This document shows, in pieces, positions 35,601 through 43,150 of a DNA stretch of 64,000 bases; the stretch's first letter is position 1; each line of letters begins with the position of its first letter. A program made the translations under genes and the position numbers. The stretch covers positions 1 through 64,000 of the forward strand of contig NZ_JAECVR010000011.1 of assembly GCF_016055185.1 (NCBI RefSeq), written 5' to 3'. The notes below the pieces were generated by a model. The model did not search any database and was not told the DNA's origin. It saw nothing but the letters and a program-made list of their open reading frames with translations. The DNA is from Paenactinomyces guangxiensis (GTDB lineage Bacteria; Bacillota; Bacilli; Thermoactinomycetales; Thermoactinomycetaceae).

Positions 35601-35954
35601 AAGATAGCCACCTCTGTGATTGATTACGTTTTCCGCCTGCTCGGGATGGAATACCTCGAAAAAACGGACTTCGTCCAGGTACCGCCGAAAAAAGAAGAAC
35701 TGAGAAGCTATGCAAACCGCATGAAAAAGCAGCCGGACAAAAAATCAACATCCGTCCAGCCTCCGGTAAGGGAGGAAAACAAACATCAAGCTTCTTCAGC
35801 AGTTGAAAAATCAGAAGCTCCGGGCAGCAGCAATATTGATGCGATTCGCGCCAGCAGCGGAGCCCCCCTCTGCATCGAATGCGGAGGAATGACCAAACGA
35901 AACGGTTCCTGTTATGTTTGCCTCGACTGCGGGGCTACCACCGGCTGTTCTTGA
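32649..35954 (+). CDS. nrdJ: Adenosylcobalamin-dependent (class II) ribonucleoside reductase
   Basis: Makes deoxyribonucleotides with a B12-generated radical, independent of oxygen. The 1101-residue protein has the class II barrel with the substrate-site motif ASNPCSEYMFLDN, the loop GSGTGTNFS, TTLLAPTGTIGLLMDCDTTG and the C-terminal ALYRDGSKSSQPL typical of long NrdJ enzymes. A Ser/Thr/Glu-rich linker (about 860-885) and a second, C-terminal domain follow. The very end is a zinc-ribbon-like CIECGG...CYVCLDC that includes the redox-active cysteines. ATG start with GGAAAGGAAG upstream. NrdR boxes cover the promoter. No nrdAB genes appear in the window. Confidence 0.95.
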   Translation: MKIHRFFTRAGEDPYQSVEYSRRDCRITNPDGSVVFEMKGAEIPKGWSQVASDIMISKYFRKAGVPRVDADGNPILDEEGNPVTGPETSVKQVIHRLAGCWREWGEKNGYFDTEEDAQAFYDELVYMLLHQMAAPNSPQWFNTGLHYAYGITGKPQGHYYVDPNTEELKKADSAYGRPQPHACFIQSVDDDLVNENGIMDLWVREARLFKYGSGTGTNFSTIRGKGEPLSGGGTSSGLLSFLKIGDRAAGAIKSGGTTRRAAKMVCLDMDHPDVEEFINWKSHEEKKVKALIAAGYDPSFNGEAYETVSGQNSNNSIRAPHEFFKKLEEDGIWDLRFRTTGEVCKQIPARELWKQVGQAAWECADPGVQYDGTINEWHTCPAGMDGKLGARHNRINASNPCSEYMFLDNTACNLASLNLVKFFDADTCQFDIPAFRHACRLWTIVLEISVLMAQYPSREIAKLSYEYRTLGLGYANIGTVLMLSGIPYDSDRALAITGAITAIMTGVAYTTSAEMAKELGPFKAFPTNREHMLRVIRNHRRAAYNAPESEYEGLEICPLGIHPTLCPPDLLEAARSSWDQALHMGEKYGYRNAQTTLLAPTGTIGLLMDCDTTGVEPDFALVKFKKLAGGGYFKIANQSIRPALKNLGYSQAEIEDILRYVTGTLSLTGAPHINRETLKQKGFTDADLDRVEQGLPSVFELSFAFNRWALGDDCLERLGFTREQYEAPDFNLLRALGFTRAQIDEANDVICGMMTTEGAPHLKEEHYPVFDTANPCGKHGKRFIHYMGHLRMMAAAQPFLSGAISKTINMPHESTVEDILHAYEQGWKWGLKAVALYRDGSKSSQPLNARGDQTEEREETTSESVAATSETATPTPAAQLKEVVATGHVPSVRRRLPRKRDGFTQEARIAGQKIFVRTGEYEDGSLGEIFIDMHKAGSTMRGMLDAFAVAVSLGLQHGVPLQKYVDSLTFTRFEPAGTVDHPNIKIATSVIDYVFRLLGMEYLEKTDFVQVPPKKEELRSYANRMKKQPDKKSTSVQPPVREENKHQASSAVEKSEAPGSSNIDAIRASSGAPLCIECGGMTKRNGSCYVCLDCGATTGCS

Positions 35955-35961
35955 ACATTGA

Positions 35962-35995
35962 CCCCTGGCCTATATAAGCCGGGGTTTTCTTTTTG
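35962..35995 (+). terminator. Terminator of nrdJ
   Basis: CCCCTGGC (35962-35969) pairs with GCCGGGG (35978-35984) with one bulge, then TTTTCTTTTTG. A similar sequence recurs at 38728-38775. Confidence 0.8.
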
Positions 35996-36138
35996 AAACC
36001 CGGTTCCTCCTTCTGTAAAATAAATTTGTAGCGGTACTTTCAACATACAACGCAAGTGATTGATAACAAAAAAAGGAAAGAATCGTTTCAGCCGCAAAAC
36101 AGGCGGCAAGTTAAACGAATAGAAGGACGTGGATACGG

Positions 36139-36867
36139 TTGGCCATTTATGCACTGAGTGACTTGCATTTATCATTTAACAAACCAGTCAGTTTGTATGG
36201 GGTTGATCCGGCAGCAGATATCGAGAAACCGATGGATGTGTTTGGATGGGACCGCCATTACGACCGGATCCGGGATCATTGGCTGGCGACCGTACAACCC
36301 GAAGATACGGTATTAATACCCGGAGATATCAGCTGGGCTATGAAATTGGATGAAGCCCGCCATGATTTTGATTGGATTCGCCAATTGCCCGGCAAAAAAA
36401 TCATGTCGCCCGGAAATCATTGTTATTACGCACAAAGCAAGAAAAAAGTCCGCCAGGCCCTGCCCGAAGGTATGGAATGGATCGACGCTGATTACACCAT
36501 GGCCGAAGGACGTGCCATAGCGGCAACCCGCGGCTGGAACCTGCCGGGTGACCGTTTTTACAAGCAGAAAGAGGACCGCAAAATTTACGAGCGCCAGGTC
36601 GGCCGTCTGCGGATTGCCCTGGAAGCAGCACACCGCGAACATCCAGAGGCGGAAAAGATCGTTATGCTGCATTTTCCTCCCCTTACCCGACATGCGACAG
36701 AATCTGGGTTTATGGATCTGATGAAAGAGTATGGTGTCCCCCTGTGCGTGTACGGGCACATGCACGGCAATGCCGCTGATGAGGCGATCCAGGGTGTGGT
36801 GGACGGGATTGAATTAAAACTGGTCGCGTGTGACGCACTTGATTTTTGTCCGGTGAGGTTGCGTTGA
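36139..36867 (+). CDS. Calcineurin-like metallophosphoesterase
   Basis: A predicted metal-dependent phosphoesterase of 242 residues. Metal-binding motifs in order: LSDLHLS (residues 6-12), IPGDISW, SPGNHCYY, LHFPP and YGHMHG. The third motif normally reads GNHD or GNHE; here the acid is Cys, while the metal-binding Asn-His pair is intact. The substrate is unknown; similar proteins are annotated only as phosphoesterases. TTG start, with AGAAGGACGTGG upstream. A degenerate copy of its middle part lies at 37694-37870. Confidence 0.85.
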   Translation: MAIYALSDLHLSFNKPVSLYGVDPAADIEKPMDVFGWDRHYDRIRDHWLATVQPEDTVLIPGDISWAMKLDEARHDFDWIRQLPGKKIMSPGNHCYYAQSKKKVRQALPEGMEWIDADYTMAEGRAIAATRGWNLPGDRFYKQKEDRKIYERQVGRLRIALEAAHREHPEAEKIVMLHFPPLTRHATESGFMDLMKEYGVPLCVYGHMHGNAADEAIQGVVDGIELKLVACDALDFCPVRLR

Positions 36868-36952
36868 AGGAAAGAGGGACGGGTTTCTATTTCTGTTGTA
36901 CGTCTCCATTCGGCACTTTCACCCTATAGGCTGCCCATGCCAGGTACACAAA

Positions 36953-36981
36953 AAAAGGACGGCGAAACAGACTGTCCTTTT
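36953..36981. terminator. Hairpin terminator, T-run on the minus strand
   Basis: AAAAGGAC (36953-36960) and GTCCTTTT (36974-36981). Read on the minus strand it ends in a T-run right after the stop of the remnant frame at 36988; it also lies 86 bases after the phosphoesterase gene. Confidence 0.65.
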
Positions 36982-36987
36982 CTCTGA

Positions 36988-37167
36988 TTATTTTCCGATT
37001 GCTTCTTTAAGCTGTTGCTTGCCTTCTATTACATCTTTTCCCGTGATCCTATTCTCAAGAAGATGTCTCCATGAAAGACCTGATGGGGAATTTCCTTGAA
37101 TAAAGGCAAACTGTTTTTTTTGACCACCTGCTTTTGTAAAAATTGTTTCATCATTAATTGCATCAAT
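36988..37167 (-). pseudogene. C-terminal remnant of an unknown gene
   Basis: A minus-strand frame of about 59 codons without a usable start ends in SGLSWRHLLENRITGKDVIEGKQQLKEAIGK-like sequence split by ordinary codons, followed directly by a terminator with a T-run. The reading looks like the tail of a real protein, with its 5' part lost (a stop lies in frame at 37168). I do not recognise the family. Confidence 0.35.
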
Positions 37168-37243
37168 TTAATCGTTTTTTCTTTATACTGGAACTTGAGA
37201 ATGTTCCTGTCCTTCTTAATCACTGAAAAAGGATGGAGAGCTC

Positions 37244-37624
37244 ATGAAGAAAGGATTCATTATATTCGGCATCACTATTTTGATCTTAACTGCATTTTAT
37301 TTGTGGAACTTTCCAGAACGAGGAGGAAGTGGTCAAGCCCTCGGAAAGGAATGGAGTGTTATCAGCAGATACGAAATTCGAGGATTCCGCGTAAAAGAAA
37401 GCATTCAGTTTATCTATAAAGGCAAACAGGAGAACAAGTCTGCTCTTGAAGCAACGTTTACTTGGAAGAGTCCGGAACGAGTCATTCAGAAAGGTTCATT
37501 CATCACCAACTTAGAAGGAAAATCCGAGACTATGACACAAAATTCTTGGGGCTATCCTAAGGATACCTCTCAATCTGTTGAAATCCGATGGAACGGGAAA
37601 AAGGAAGTTATCAACCTGCGTTAA
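37244..37624 (+). CDS. Small membrane-anchored protein of unknown function
   Basis: A 126-residue protein with an N-terminal membrane anchor (FIIFGITILILTAFYLWNF, about residues 5-23) and an exported basic beta-type domain (VKESIQFIYKGKQENK, EIRWNGKKEVINL). There is no lipobox Cys, so it is a signal anchor rather than a lipoprotein. ATG start with GGATGGAGAG upstream. The family is not recognised. It is alone in a stretch of decayed DNA. Confidence 0.65.
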   Translation: MKKGFIIFGITILILTAFYLWNFPERGGSGQALGKEWSVISRYEIRGFRVKESIQFIYKGKQENKSALEATFTWKSPERVIQKGSFITNLEGKSETMTQNSWGYPKDTSQSVEIRWNGKKEVINLR

Positions 37625-37693
37625 ACTTACCTGCTCTTGATGTTCTATCTGGAATATTAAAAACATACCTCTGTCAAGTTAAATAACGTGACG

Positions 37694-37870
37694 GCGATGG
37701 AGTGGAGGTAGTATCCGCTGAAAATGTTGATTTTTATGAAAGTTATCCGAAAGACGTTGCCATAGCAGCAACCCGCGGCTGGCCCGGTGACCGTTTATAC
37801 AAGGAGGAAGAGGACCGCAAAATTTACAGGTGACAGGTTTGGCAGTCTCCAATTGCCATAGAAGCGGTTA
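37694..37870 (+). pseudogene. Decayed fragment copy of the metallophosphoesterase gene
   Basis: Bases from about 37746 to 37870 align with 36504-36632 of the intact gene: GCCATAGC.GCAACCCGCGG, GGGTGACCGTTT.TACAAG (relic lacks one G), GAGGACCGCAAAATTTAC, then GTCTCCAATTGCC for GTCTGCGGATTGCC. Similarity is weaker back to about 37694. Small indels and an in-frame stop (AGGTGA) break it. Both gene ends are missing. It is the second relic of a neighbouring gene in this window, after the GNAT one. Confidence 0.8.
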
Positions 37871-38089
37871 TGGCTCTTTTTTTGCTCGTAACCAACCCAA
37901 TCAAAAGTCTTATATTCTTAACCTAAAGGTAGAATGGGTTGAGGGTGAGCGAAAAAAGGAAACTGCAATGCCGAGCTGGATGAAAGACCCGTTGTGATTC
38001 AAAGGTGTTTAAATATAAATAAAGCCTGTTGTACCCCAGCATATCTTTACTGATCCAAGATATCCATCAGTTAAAGGAGGTTGCGCAAA

Positions 38090-38515
38090 ATGAGATATGA
38101 TTCTTCACTTGAAGGAATTACTTTTGATATGCTTCAAGGCGGATTTTTTGCAGGATGGACGAATCCTCCTTCACCAGAAACGCATCTCAAACTGCTTCAA
38201 GGCAGCTATCGTGTTGTACTTGCGATTGATGAAGAAGTGAACCAAGTGATTGGGTTTATCAATGCAGTTAGTGACGGAGTTTTAGCCGCATATATTCCAC
38301 TTTTGGAAGTGTTGCCAGCCTATCGGGGGCGGGGAATTGGAAAAGAATTGGTTCACCGTATGTTAGGGAAATTAAAACACCTGTATATGATTGACCTGCT
38401 TTGTGATGAAGAACTGCAAACATACTATGAAAAGATCGGAATGAAAAGGGCAAGCGGCATGATGATTCGTAACTATCAAAATCAATCAGGAAAAGGGAAT
38501 GTCAATTTTGTCTAA
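38090..38515 (+). CDS. GNAT family N-acetyltransferase
   Basis: A 141-residue acetyltransferase: motif A LLEVLPAYRGRGIGKELVHRML (Q/RxxGxG/A as RGRGIG) and the C-terminal YYEKIGMKRASGM. GGAGG ends at 38080, nine bases before the ATG chosen; the TTG at 38081 touches it. Substrate unknown. It is not closely related to the GNAT at 12286. Confidence 0.8.
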   Translation: MRYDSSLEGITFDMLQGGFFAGWTNPPSPETHLKLLQGSYRVVLAIDEEVNQVIGFINAVSDGVLAAYIPLLEVLPAYRGRGIGKELVHRMLGKLKHLYMIDLLCDEELQTYYEKIGMKRASGMMIRNYQNQSGKGNVNFV

Positions 38516-38738
38516 GTGGTTAAATTCGGTGATCAGTATGGCAAGCTCAGATAAACAGTTATCTTTATCCATTGCAAGAATGCGAATAAATCTGTGCAAA
38601 GATCAGCCGAAAGATCTATTGAGCTCTGGAAGGCAAATTATTTACAACGTAAAAAATCAGTGTCTCACTCCGGATTTAGGGTTATATCAACCTCTTATCC
38701 ATAACCTTATTCAAAGCCGATCCCGGATGAATATTGAA

Positions 38739-38775
38739 CCCCGGCCTTTTACAAGCCGGGGCTTTCTCTTTCCAT
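38739..38775 (+). terminator. Terminator, similar to the nrdJ terminator
   Basis: CCCCGGC (38739-38745), loop, GCCGGGG (38755-38761), then CTTTCTCTTT. With its flanks (TGAATATTGAACC) it resembles the nrdJ terminator (TGAACATTGACCC). Confidence 0.7.
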
Positions 38776-38996
38776 CCTTTATCATCGACATTGGAGTGTT
38801 TGCCTGAAAAAGATTGGGGGATGGTTGTATCAGGAGCTATCCCTTTGATCCCCTTACTTTACCAAAAAATCCTTCTCTGCAGGTCCGTATGCGTGAGCCA
38901 AACTTTTCCATTCTATCTGATCTGATTTTTCCAGCATGTTCTTCTACCTTTTCCAGTGTTTGTGGATAAAAATGTTATTTGATCCTTAATAAGGTA

Positions 38997-39045
38997 AAGG
39001 CTTTTGCGTTATATTCATCATATACAACGCAAAAGCCTTATTTTA
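38997..39045. terminator. Terminator for the DivIVA-like gene
   Basis: AAGGCTTTTGCGTT (38997-39010) and AACGCAAAAGCCTT (39026-39039) form a 14-bp perfect stem. It stands between a plus-strand region and the minus-strand gene ending at 39075. Confidence 0.8.
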
Positions 39046-39074
39046 GTCTCCCTTTCACTCCGGCTGTCCTCTAT

Positions 39075-39368
39075 TTATCTATAATATTTTTGAGGCCGGT
39101 AAGGGTCCGGATTTAGTTGCTCACGGAGAAGGCGATTTTCTTCACGGAGCTGTTGGACGTCTGCAATCAGCTGCTCTAACAGATGTTCCAATTGGCTTAA
39201 TTTATCAGTGTTTTCATTATTTAAGCCAAGATTTTGCGGGCTGTTCTCAAATTCGGTGTAATCGAGAATGATTTGGTCGAGAAATTCGTTAACCTCATTG
39301 ATGTCGTAACCGCGCATAGAGCGTTTAAACTCTTTGTTGTGAATTTCTTGGGCAGTAAGACGTGGCAT
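39075..39368 (-). CDS. DivIVA/GpsB-family cell division or pole protein
   Basis: A 97-residue protein. The N-terminal [20 protein letters not shown] then [14 protein letters not shown] is the DivIVA-type membrane-binding and dimerisation domain. A coiled coil follows ([30 protein letters not shown]). The length matches GpsB (98), which links division and elongation, but the coiled coil and C-terminus are not the standard GpsB end, so I keep the family name only. I use the ATG of MPRLTAQ (39368), with AGGAGGAG seven bases upstream. Single gene between hutH and a decayed region. Confidence 0.85.
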   Translation of the reverse strand: MPRLTAQEIHNKEFKRSMRGYDINEVNEFLDQIILDYTEFENSPQNLGLNNENTDKLSQLEHLLEQLIADVQQLREENRLLREQLNPDPYRPQKYYR

Positions 39369-39445
39369 CGGTACTCCTCCTAAACACATTTCCCACTTTT
39401 AATATAATAATTACATTTATAGGTCTGATACTCCTTTTTTTATCT

Positions 39446-40978
39446 TTAGATCATTAAATCCACTTTTTCCCTCACAACAGAAACCAGTGCTCCGTTTTGA
39501 ATCAGTTTACTCGCTATATCAATATCCTGATGGCCTTCGCGGTCACGATCAAGAGGCGGGAGGTATTGACGCAACAGATCATAGGCCACTTTGGTGCCGT
39601 TGCCAAATGTTTTTCTGCCAAACTCCAGTGCCTGTGCAGCGCAAAGATACTCGATCGCCAACACTTTGCTTACATTTTCCAATATATTCCAACATTTTTT
39701 TGCACTGATTGATCCCATGCTGACATGATCCTCCTGGTTGGCAGAGGAAGGGATGGAGTCCACCGAAGCGGGGTGAGAGAGTGTTTTGTTTTCGGAAACC
39801 AGCGAAGCGGCAACATATTGCAGAATCATATAACCGGAGTGGAGGCCACCATGCCGGGTTAAAAAGGCGGGCAAACCGCTTAGCTGCGGATTTACGAGTC
39901 GTTCTGTCCGCCGTTCGGAGATGTTAGCGATTTCAGACATGGCGATCGTTAAAAAATCACAGGCCAGAGCAAGAGGTTGGCCGTGAAAATTTCCTCCGGA
40001 TATGACTTCACTCATTTCCGTAAAAATGAGGGGGTTATCTGTTGCCGCGTTCATTTCTTTTTCTACCACTTCTGCGACATAAGTAAAGGCGTCTTTAGAA
40101 GCGCCGTGGACCTGTGGGATACACCGCAGGCTGTAAGGATCCTGGACACGTTTTTCACCCGGCCGGGTCACATACCCGCTGCCCTCAAGTAATGACAACA
40201 TATTTCCGGCCGTAATCATTTGCCCGCGCTGACCGCGTACCTGGTGCAGGATCGGATGATAAGCGTGAGTAATTCCTTCCAACGCTTCTACGGTCATTGC
40301 AGAAATGATATCGGCAGCCAGCAACAGATTTTGTGCCGCGATGGCAGAAAGGGCTGATAAGCTGCACATCATCTGTGTTCCGTTGATCAGTGCTAACCCT
40401 TCTTTGGCTTCCAAACGAACAGGTTCTGCCCCGATCTCCCGTAATGCCTGTTGTGCTGGCTTTCTGTTTCCGCGATGAATCACATCACCGATCCCGAGCA
40501 AGGGTAAACACATATGGGAAAGAGGGGCCAGGTCTCCGCTCGCTCCCAGTGAACCCTGCGAAGGAATGATCGGATGGATCTCCTGGTTTAACATCTCAAT
40601 CATCGTTTGTAAGGTTGAAAGTCTGATGCCAGAGTAACCCTTTGCCAGAGCATTGATTCGCAAAAGCATCATACCGCGTACGACTGGCTCTGTCAGAGGC
40701 TCCCCGACTCCGCACGCATGGCTTTTAATCAGATTGAGCTGCAGTTCATAGGCCTGTTCAGGGGGAATCACAACATCGCTAAATTTGCCAAAGCCGGTGG
40801 TGACACCATAAACTGTTTTTTCTTCGTCGATGAGCTGTTTAACAAATTGCCGCGAGGAATGAATTTTTTCGATTGCGGTTTGCGTCAGTTGGATGGGTGC
40901 TTTGTCATAAACAACAGCAGAAAATTGATCATAAGTCAGCTCCTCACCCTGAATGTAAATGATCTGATTCTTTGTCAT
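39446..40978 (-). CDS. hutH: Histidine ammonia-lyase (HutH)
   Basis: Deaminates L-histidine to urocanate, the first step of histidine use. At 510 residues it matches B. subtilis HutH (508). The tripeptide Ala146-Ser147-Gly148 in GSLGASGDLAP forms the MIO cofactor. Other hallmarks are VYGVTTGFG and the FHGQPLALA region. The start ATG has GGGGAAAG seven bases upstream; the frame is open to 41134 without coding character. The rest of the hut pathway (hutU, hutI, hutG) and hutP are not in the window, unlike the Bacillus operon. A long hairpin lies in the leader. Confidence 0.94.
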   Translation of the reverse strand: MTKNQIIYIQGEELTYDQFSAVVYDKAPIQLTQTAIEKIHSSRQFVKQLIDEEKTVYGVTTGFGKFSDVVIPPEQAYELQLNLIKSHACGVGEPLTEPVVRGMMLLRINALAKGYSGIRLSTLQTMIEMLNQEIHPIIPSQGSLGASGDLAPLSHMCLPLLGIGDVIHRGNRKPAQQALREIGAEPVRLEAKEGLALINGTQMMCSLSALSAIAAQNLLLAADIISAMTVEALEGITHAYHPILHQVRGQRGQMITAGNMLSLLEGSGYVTRPGEKRVQDPYSLRCIPQVHGASKDAFTYVAEVVEKEMNAATDNPLIFTEMSEVISGGNFHGQPLALACDFLTIAMSEIANISERRTERLVNPQLSGLPAFLTRHGGLHSGYMILQYVAASLVSENKTLSHPASVDSIPSSANQEDHVSMGSISAKKCWNILENVSKVLAIEYLCAAQALEFGRKTFGNGTKVAYDLLRQYLPPLDRDREGHQDIDIASKLIQNGALVSVVREKVDLMI

Positions 40979-41016
40979 GTTAGCACTTTCCCCTTTTATT
41001 AGAGCAGAGTAAGCAG

Positions 41017-41057
41017 AAGAAGGGAGGATCAGGTTATGCACCCAATCCTCCCTTCTT
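41017..41057 (-). promoter_or_regulatory. Hairpin in the hutH leader
   Basis: AAGAAGGGAGGAT (41017-41029) and ATCCTCCCTTCTT (41045-41057) form a 13-bp perfect stem 40-80 bases before hutH. In the transcript the stem is followed by a pyrimidine-rich stretch, not a pure T-run. An upstream TATAAT-like box near 41095 would place it inside the leader, so an attenuator is possible. Confidence 0.5.
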
Positions 41058-41223
41058 TGCAAACTTGCCTGTATTTCGTTGTATGCTTTTATTATATGCG
41101 ACAAGTGAAATGGAAGTCTATGAAACGGCAGCAATCTCCCATATTACCAAAAAATGGTACATTTGTTTTTAACGAAGAATAATATACCGATAGATAGTGG
41201 AAGAAGGTAAGAGGGGGAGATTT

Positions 41224-41694
41224 ATGCCTTGTTCAAATAGAAATCTGCTGGTAAACGGAGGGTTCAGCCGGGGTTTGGTTCCATGGACGGGAAGCAATAT
41301 CAACCGGCTTCCAAACCCTGTCTATGGGAATGATTTTGCTGTATTGATGGGAAAAGCGGGTACAAATGAAAGAAGTGTGTTAAAACAAACTGTCCCAGGC
41401 CCGTTTGAACAGGAATGTTCCTATTATCTGTATTTTCGGGTGTTAAATGTTACTCCACAAGGATCGCAAGCCCGCCTGTTTGCCGCTGTTGCCTATCTGG
41501 ATCGAAACCAGGAGATCATCCGTTCCACTCCCTTGCTTATTTTGCCGCCGCAAGCGCGGGAATTGAAGTGGTTCCCTTATTTTACGATTGTTCCTCCGCC
41601 CCCTGCTAATGCCCGCAATGCTTCGGTTATATTTTTATTGCAAGCAGGCGTCCTGTTTGTCGATTATATACGCCTGGCTTCTCATTCCAATTAA
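41224..41694 (+). CDS. NTTRR-F1-like jelly-roll protein
   Basis: A 156-residue protein whose N-terminus NRNLLVNGGFSRGLVPWTG resembles the NTTRR-F1/carbohydrate-binding-like domain at the front of Bacillus collagen-like exosporium proteins. Here the domain stands alone: no Gly-X-Y repeats follow. The rest (YYLYFRVLNV, ARLFAAVAYLD, ASVIFLLQAGVLFVDYIRL) is consistent with a beta sandwich. No signal peptide. ATG start with AGGGGGAGA upstream. A spore surface role is a guess from the family. Confidence 0.6.
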   Translation: MPCSNRNLLVNGGFSRGLVPWTGSNINRLPNPVYGNDFAVLMGKAGTNERSVLKQTVPGPFEQECSYYLYFRVLNVTPQGSQARLFAAVAYLDRNQEIIRSTPLLILPPQARELKWFPYFTIVPPPPANARNASVIFLLQAGVLFVDYIRLASHSN

Positions 41695-41979
41695 CTTTCC
41701 GTCCGGAGTGTTTCTTTTTGGTAGAAATCAAAGGATAAATCTTGTATACTGTTACGTGCAAAAAGATAACTCTAAGTCAGGAATTTTGGCAGGGTATTTG
41801 CTTCTTATTTCCTGAGAAAGGCAGTTTTTCCTGTGGGCATGTTCATACCGGACACCTTGATTACTGCCCGTCACCAACCTGGGATGAAGGACGATATAAC
41901 TTTTGGGGAGGCGGAAATCCGTCTTTCCCTCCCCGGATACACATTTTCAGAAAAGAATTACAGGATAGGAGTGTCATTC

Positions 41980-42537
41980 ATGAAGATTGTTGCGATTGCA
42001 GGCAGTCTGAGCCAAGAATCAACAACTCACAAAACGGTGGCGATCATTGCCAGAGCGGCAAATGAAGCGGGTGCTGAAGTGGAGGTTTTCGATCTGCGCA
42101 AATATCCTCTTCCCATCTACGATGGCCGTGCCGATGAGTCTACATACCCGGAAACTGTCCGATTGTTTAAAGAAAAAATGATGGAAGCAGATGGTTTTAT
42201 TTTTGCCTCTCCTGAGTACCATGGAAGTATTTCGGGCGTTTTAAAAAACGCGCTTGACTTCATAGGTGCCCGTGAACTGGAAGGAAAGGTTGTCGCTCTG
42301 GCAGGGACTGCAGGGGGAGCTCTCGGGGCGACCAATACGCTGAACACCATGAATATTATTTGCCGTACCTTACATGCATGGCCGTTACCCTCTATGCCCT
42401 CTGTACCGCAATCCTACATGGCCTTTAAACCGGATGGTACCTTGAAGGATGAAAAAATACAGAAGCGTTTGGAAGATCTCGGTAAAAACCTGGTTAACAC
42501 CATCCGCCTCTTCCATTCTCAAGTGAGTTATAAATGA
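41980..42537 (+). CDS. NADPH-dependent FMN reductase (flavodoxin-like)
   Basis: A 185-residue flavodoxin-fold oxidoreductase of the NADPH-dependent FMN reductase family. KIVAIAGSLSQEST at the N-terminus is the phosphate-binding loop and FASPEYHGSISGVLKNALDF is the family signature. The likely activity is reduction of flavins, quinones or azo compounds. The chosen ATG has GGATAGGAGTG upstream; the frame extends to 41833 without support. mntR follows 85 bases downstream with its own start region. Confidence 0.88.
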   Translation: MKIVAIAGSLSQESTTHKTVAIIARAANEAGAEVEVFDLRKYPLPIYDGRADESTYPETVRLFKEKMMEADGFIFASPEYHGSISGVLKNALDFIGARELEGKVVALAGTAGGALGATNTLNTMNIICRTLHAWPLPSMPSVPQSYMAFKPDGTLKDEKIQKRLEDLGKNLVNTIRLFHSQVSYK

Positions 42538-42622
42538 CGGGTGGGGACATTTGTGAATTTATTTGCGGTTTATGATAGAATAGAATTAATTTTGAAACTA
42601 TTCCTAGCTAGGGGGCTCTTTC

Positions 42623-43063
42623 ATGCCGACGCCAAGTATGGAAGATTATTTGGAAAATATCTATAAGCTGATTGAACAAAAAGGATACGCCAGAGTGTCT
42701 GATATTGCGGAAGCATTGGAAGTACACCCCTCCTCTGTCACCAAGATGGTGCAGAAACTGGATCAGAGTAAATATTTGGTGTATGAAAAGTATCGCGGTT
42801 TAGTTTTAACTCCCAAAGGGAAAAAGATAGGGAAGAGACTGGTTGATCGCCATCATCTGCTGGAACAGTTTTTGCGGCTGATCGGAGTGAGCGAGGAACT
42901 TGTTTACCAGGATGTTGAAGGGATCGAGCATCATTTAAGCTGGGATTCTATCACTTGTATCGAAAACCTGGTTCAATATCTGGAGCAAAATCCGGAGTTA
43001 CCCAAGTACCTGCAGTCACTGAAAGAAGAGGAAGAAGAAGTGAACGACGTTAGCTCACCGTAA
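42623..43063 (+). CDS. mntR: MntR, manganese-responsive regulator (DtxR family)
   Basis: Represses Mn(II) uptake genes and activates efflux genes when manganese is sufficient. The 146-residue sequence follows B. subtilis MntR (142) nearly residue by residue at the N-terminus ([20 protein letters not shown], then [20 protein letters not shown]). All metal ligands are kept: Asp8, Glu11, His77, Glu99, Glu102 and His103. The end is an acidic tail (EEEEEVND). ATG start after AGGGGG. A terminator follows at 43062. No transporter target is adjacent. Confidence 0.95.
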   Translation: MPTPSMEDYLENIYKLIEQKGYARVSDIAEALEVHPSSVTKMVQKLDQSKYLVYEKYRGLVLTPKGKKIGKRLVDRHHLLEQFLRLIGVSEELVYQDVEGIEHHLSWDSITCIENLVQYLEQNPELPKYLQSLKEEEEEVNDVSSP

Positions 43064-43094
43064 CCCTTGGACTCGTTTCCACGGGTTTTTTTAT
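43062..43094 (+). terminator. Terminator of mntR
   Basis: AACCC (43062-43066) with GGGTT (43083-43087) and inner TTGG/CCA pairing, followed by a run of Ts to 43092. The 5' arm touches the stop codon. Confidence 0.6.
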
Positions 43095-43150
43095 TGTTCT
43101 GTGCATACATTTATTAACAATAGCCGAAAGGTGAAACAGGAGGCGGGAAG

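Larger units (their letters stand above)
38516..39074. other. Gene-poor stretch between the GNAT and DivIVA-like genes
   Basis: About 560 bases. An open frame (38499-38807) overlaps the GNAT end and runs through a terminator, so I do not count it as a gene. Two terminators (38739-38775 and 38997-39045) are the only clear elements. Confidence 0.5.

Noticed and set aside
38499..38807. 102-codon plus-strand frame after the GNAT gene
   Set aside because: It overlaps the GNAT end and runs through the terminator at 38739-38775; composition is not protein-like.
40979..41134. N-terminal extension of HutH
   Set aside because: It covers the leader hairpin and lacks a binding site; homologues start at the ATG at 40978.
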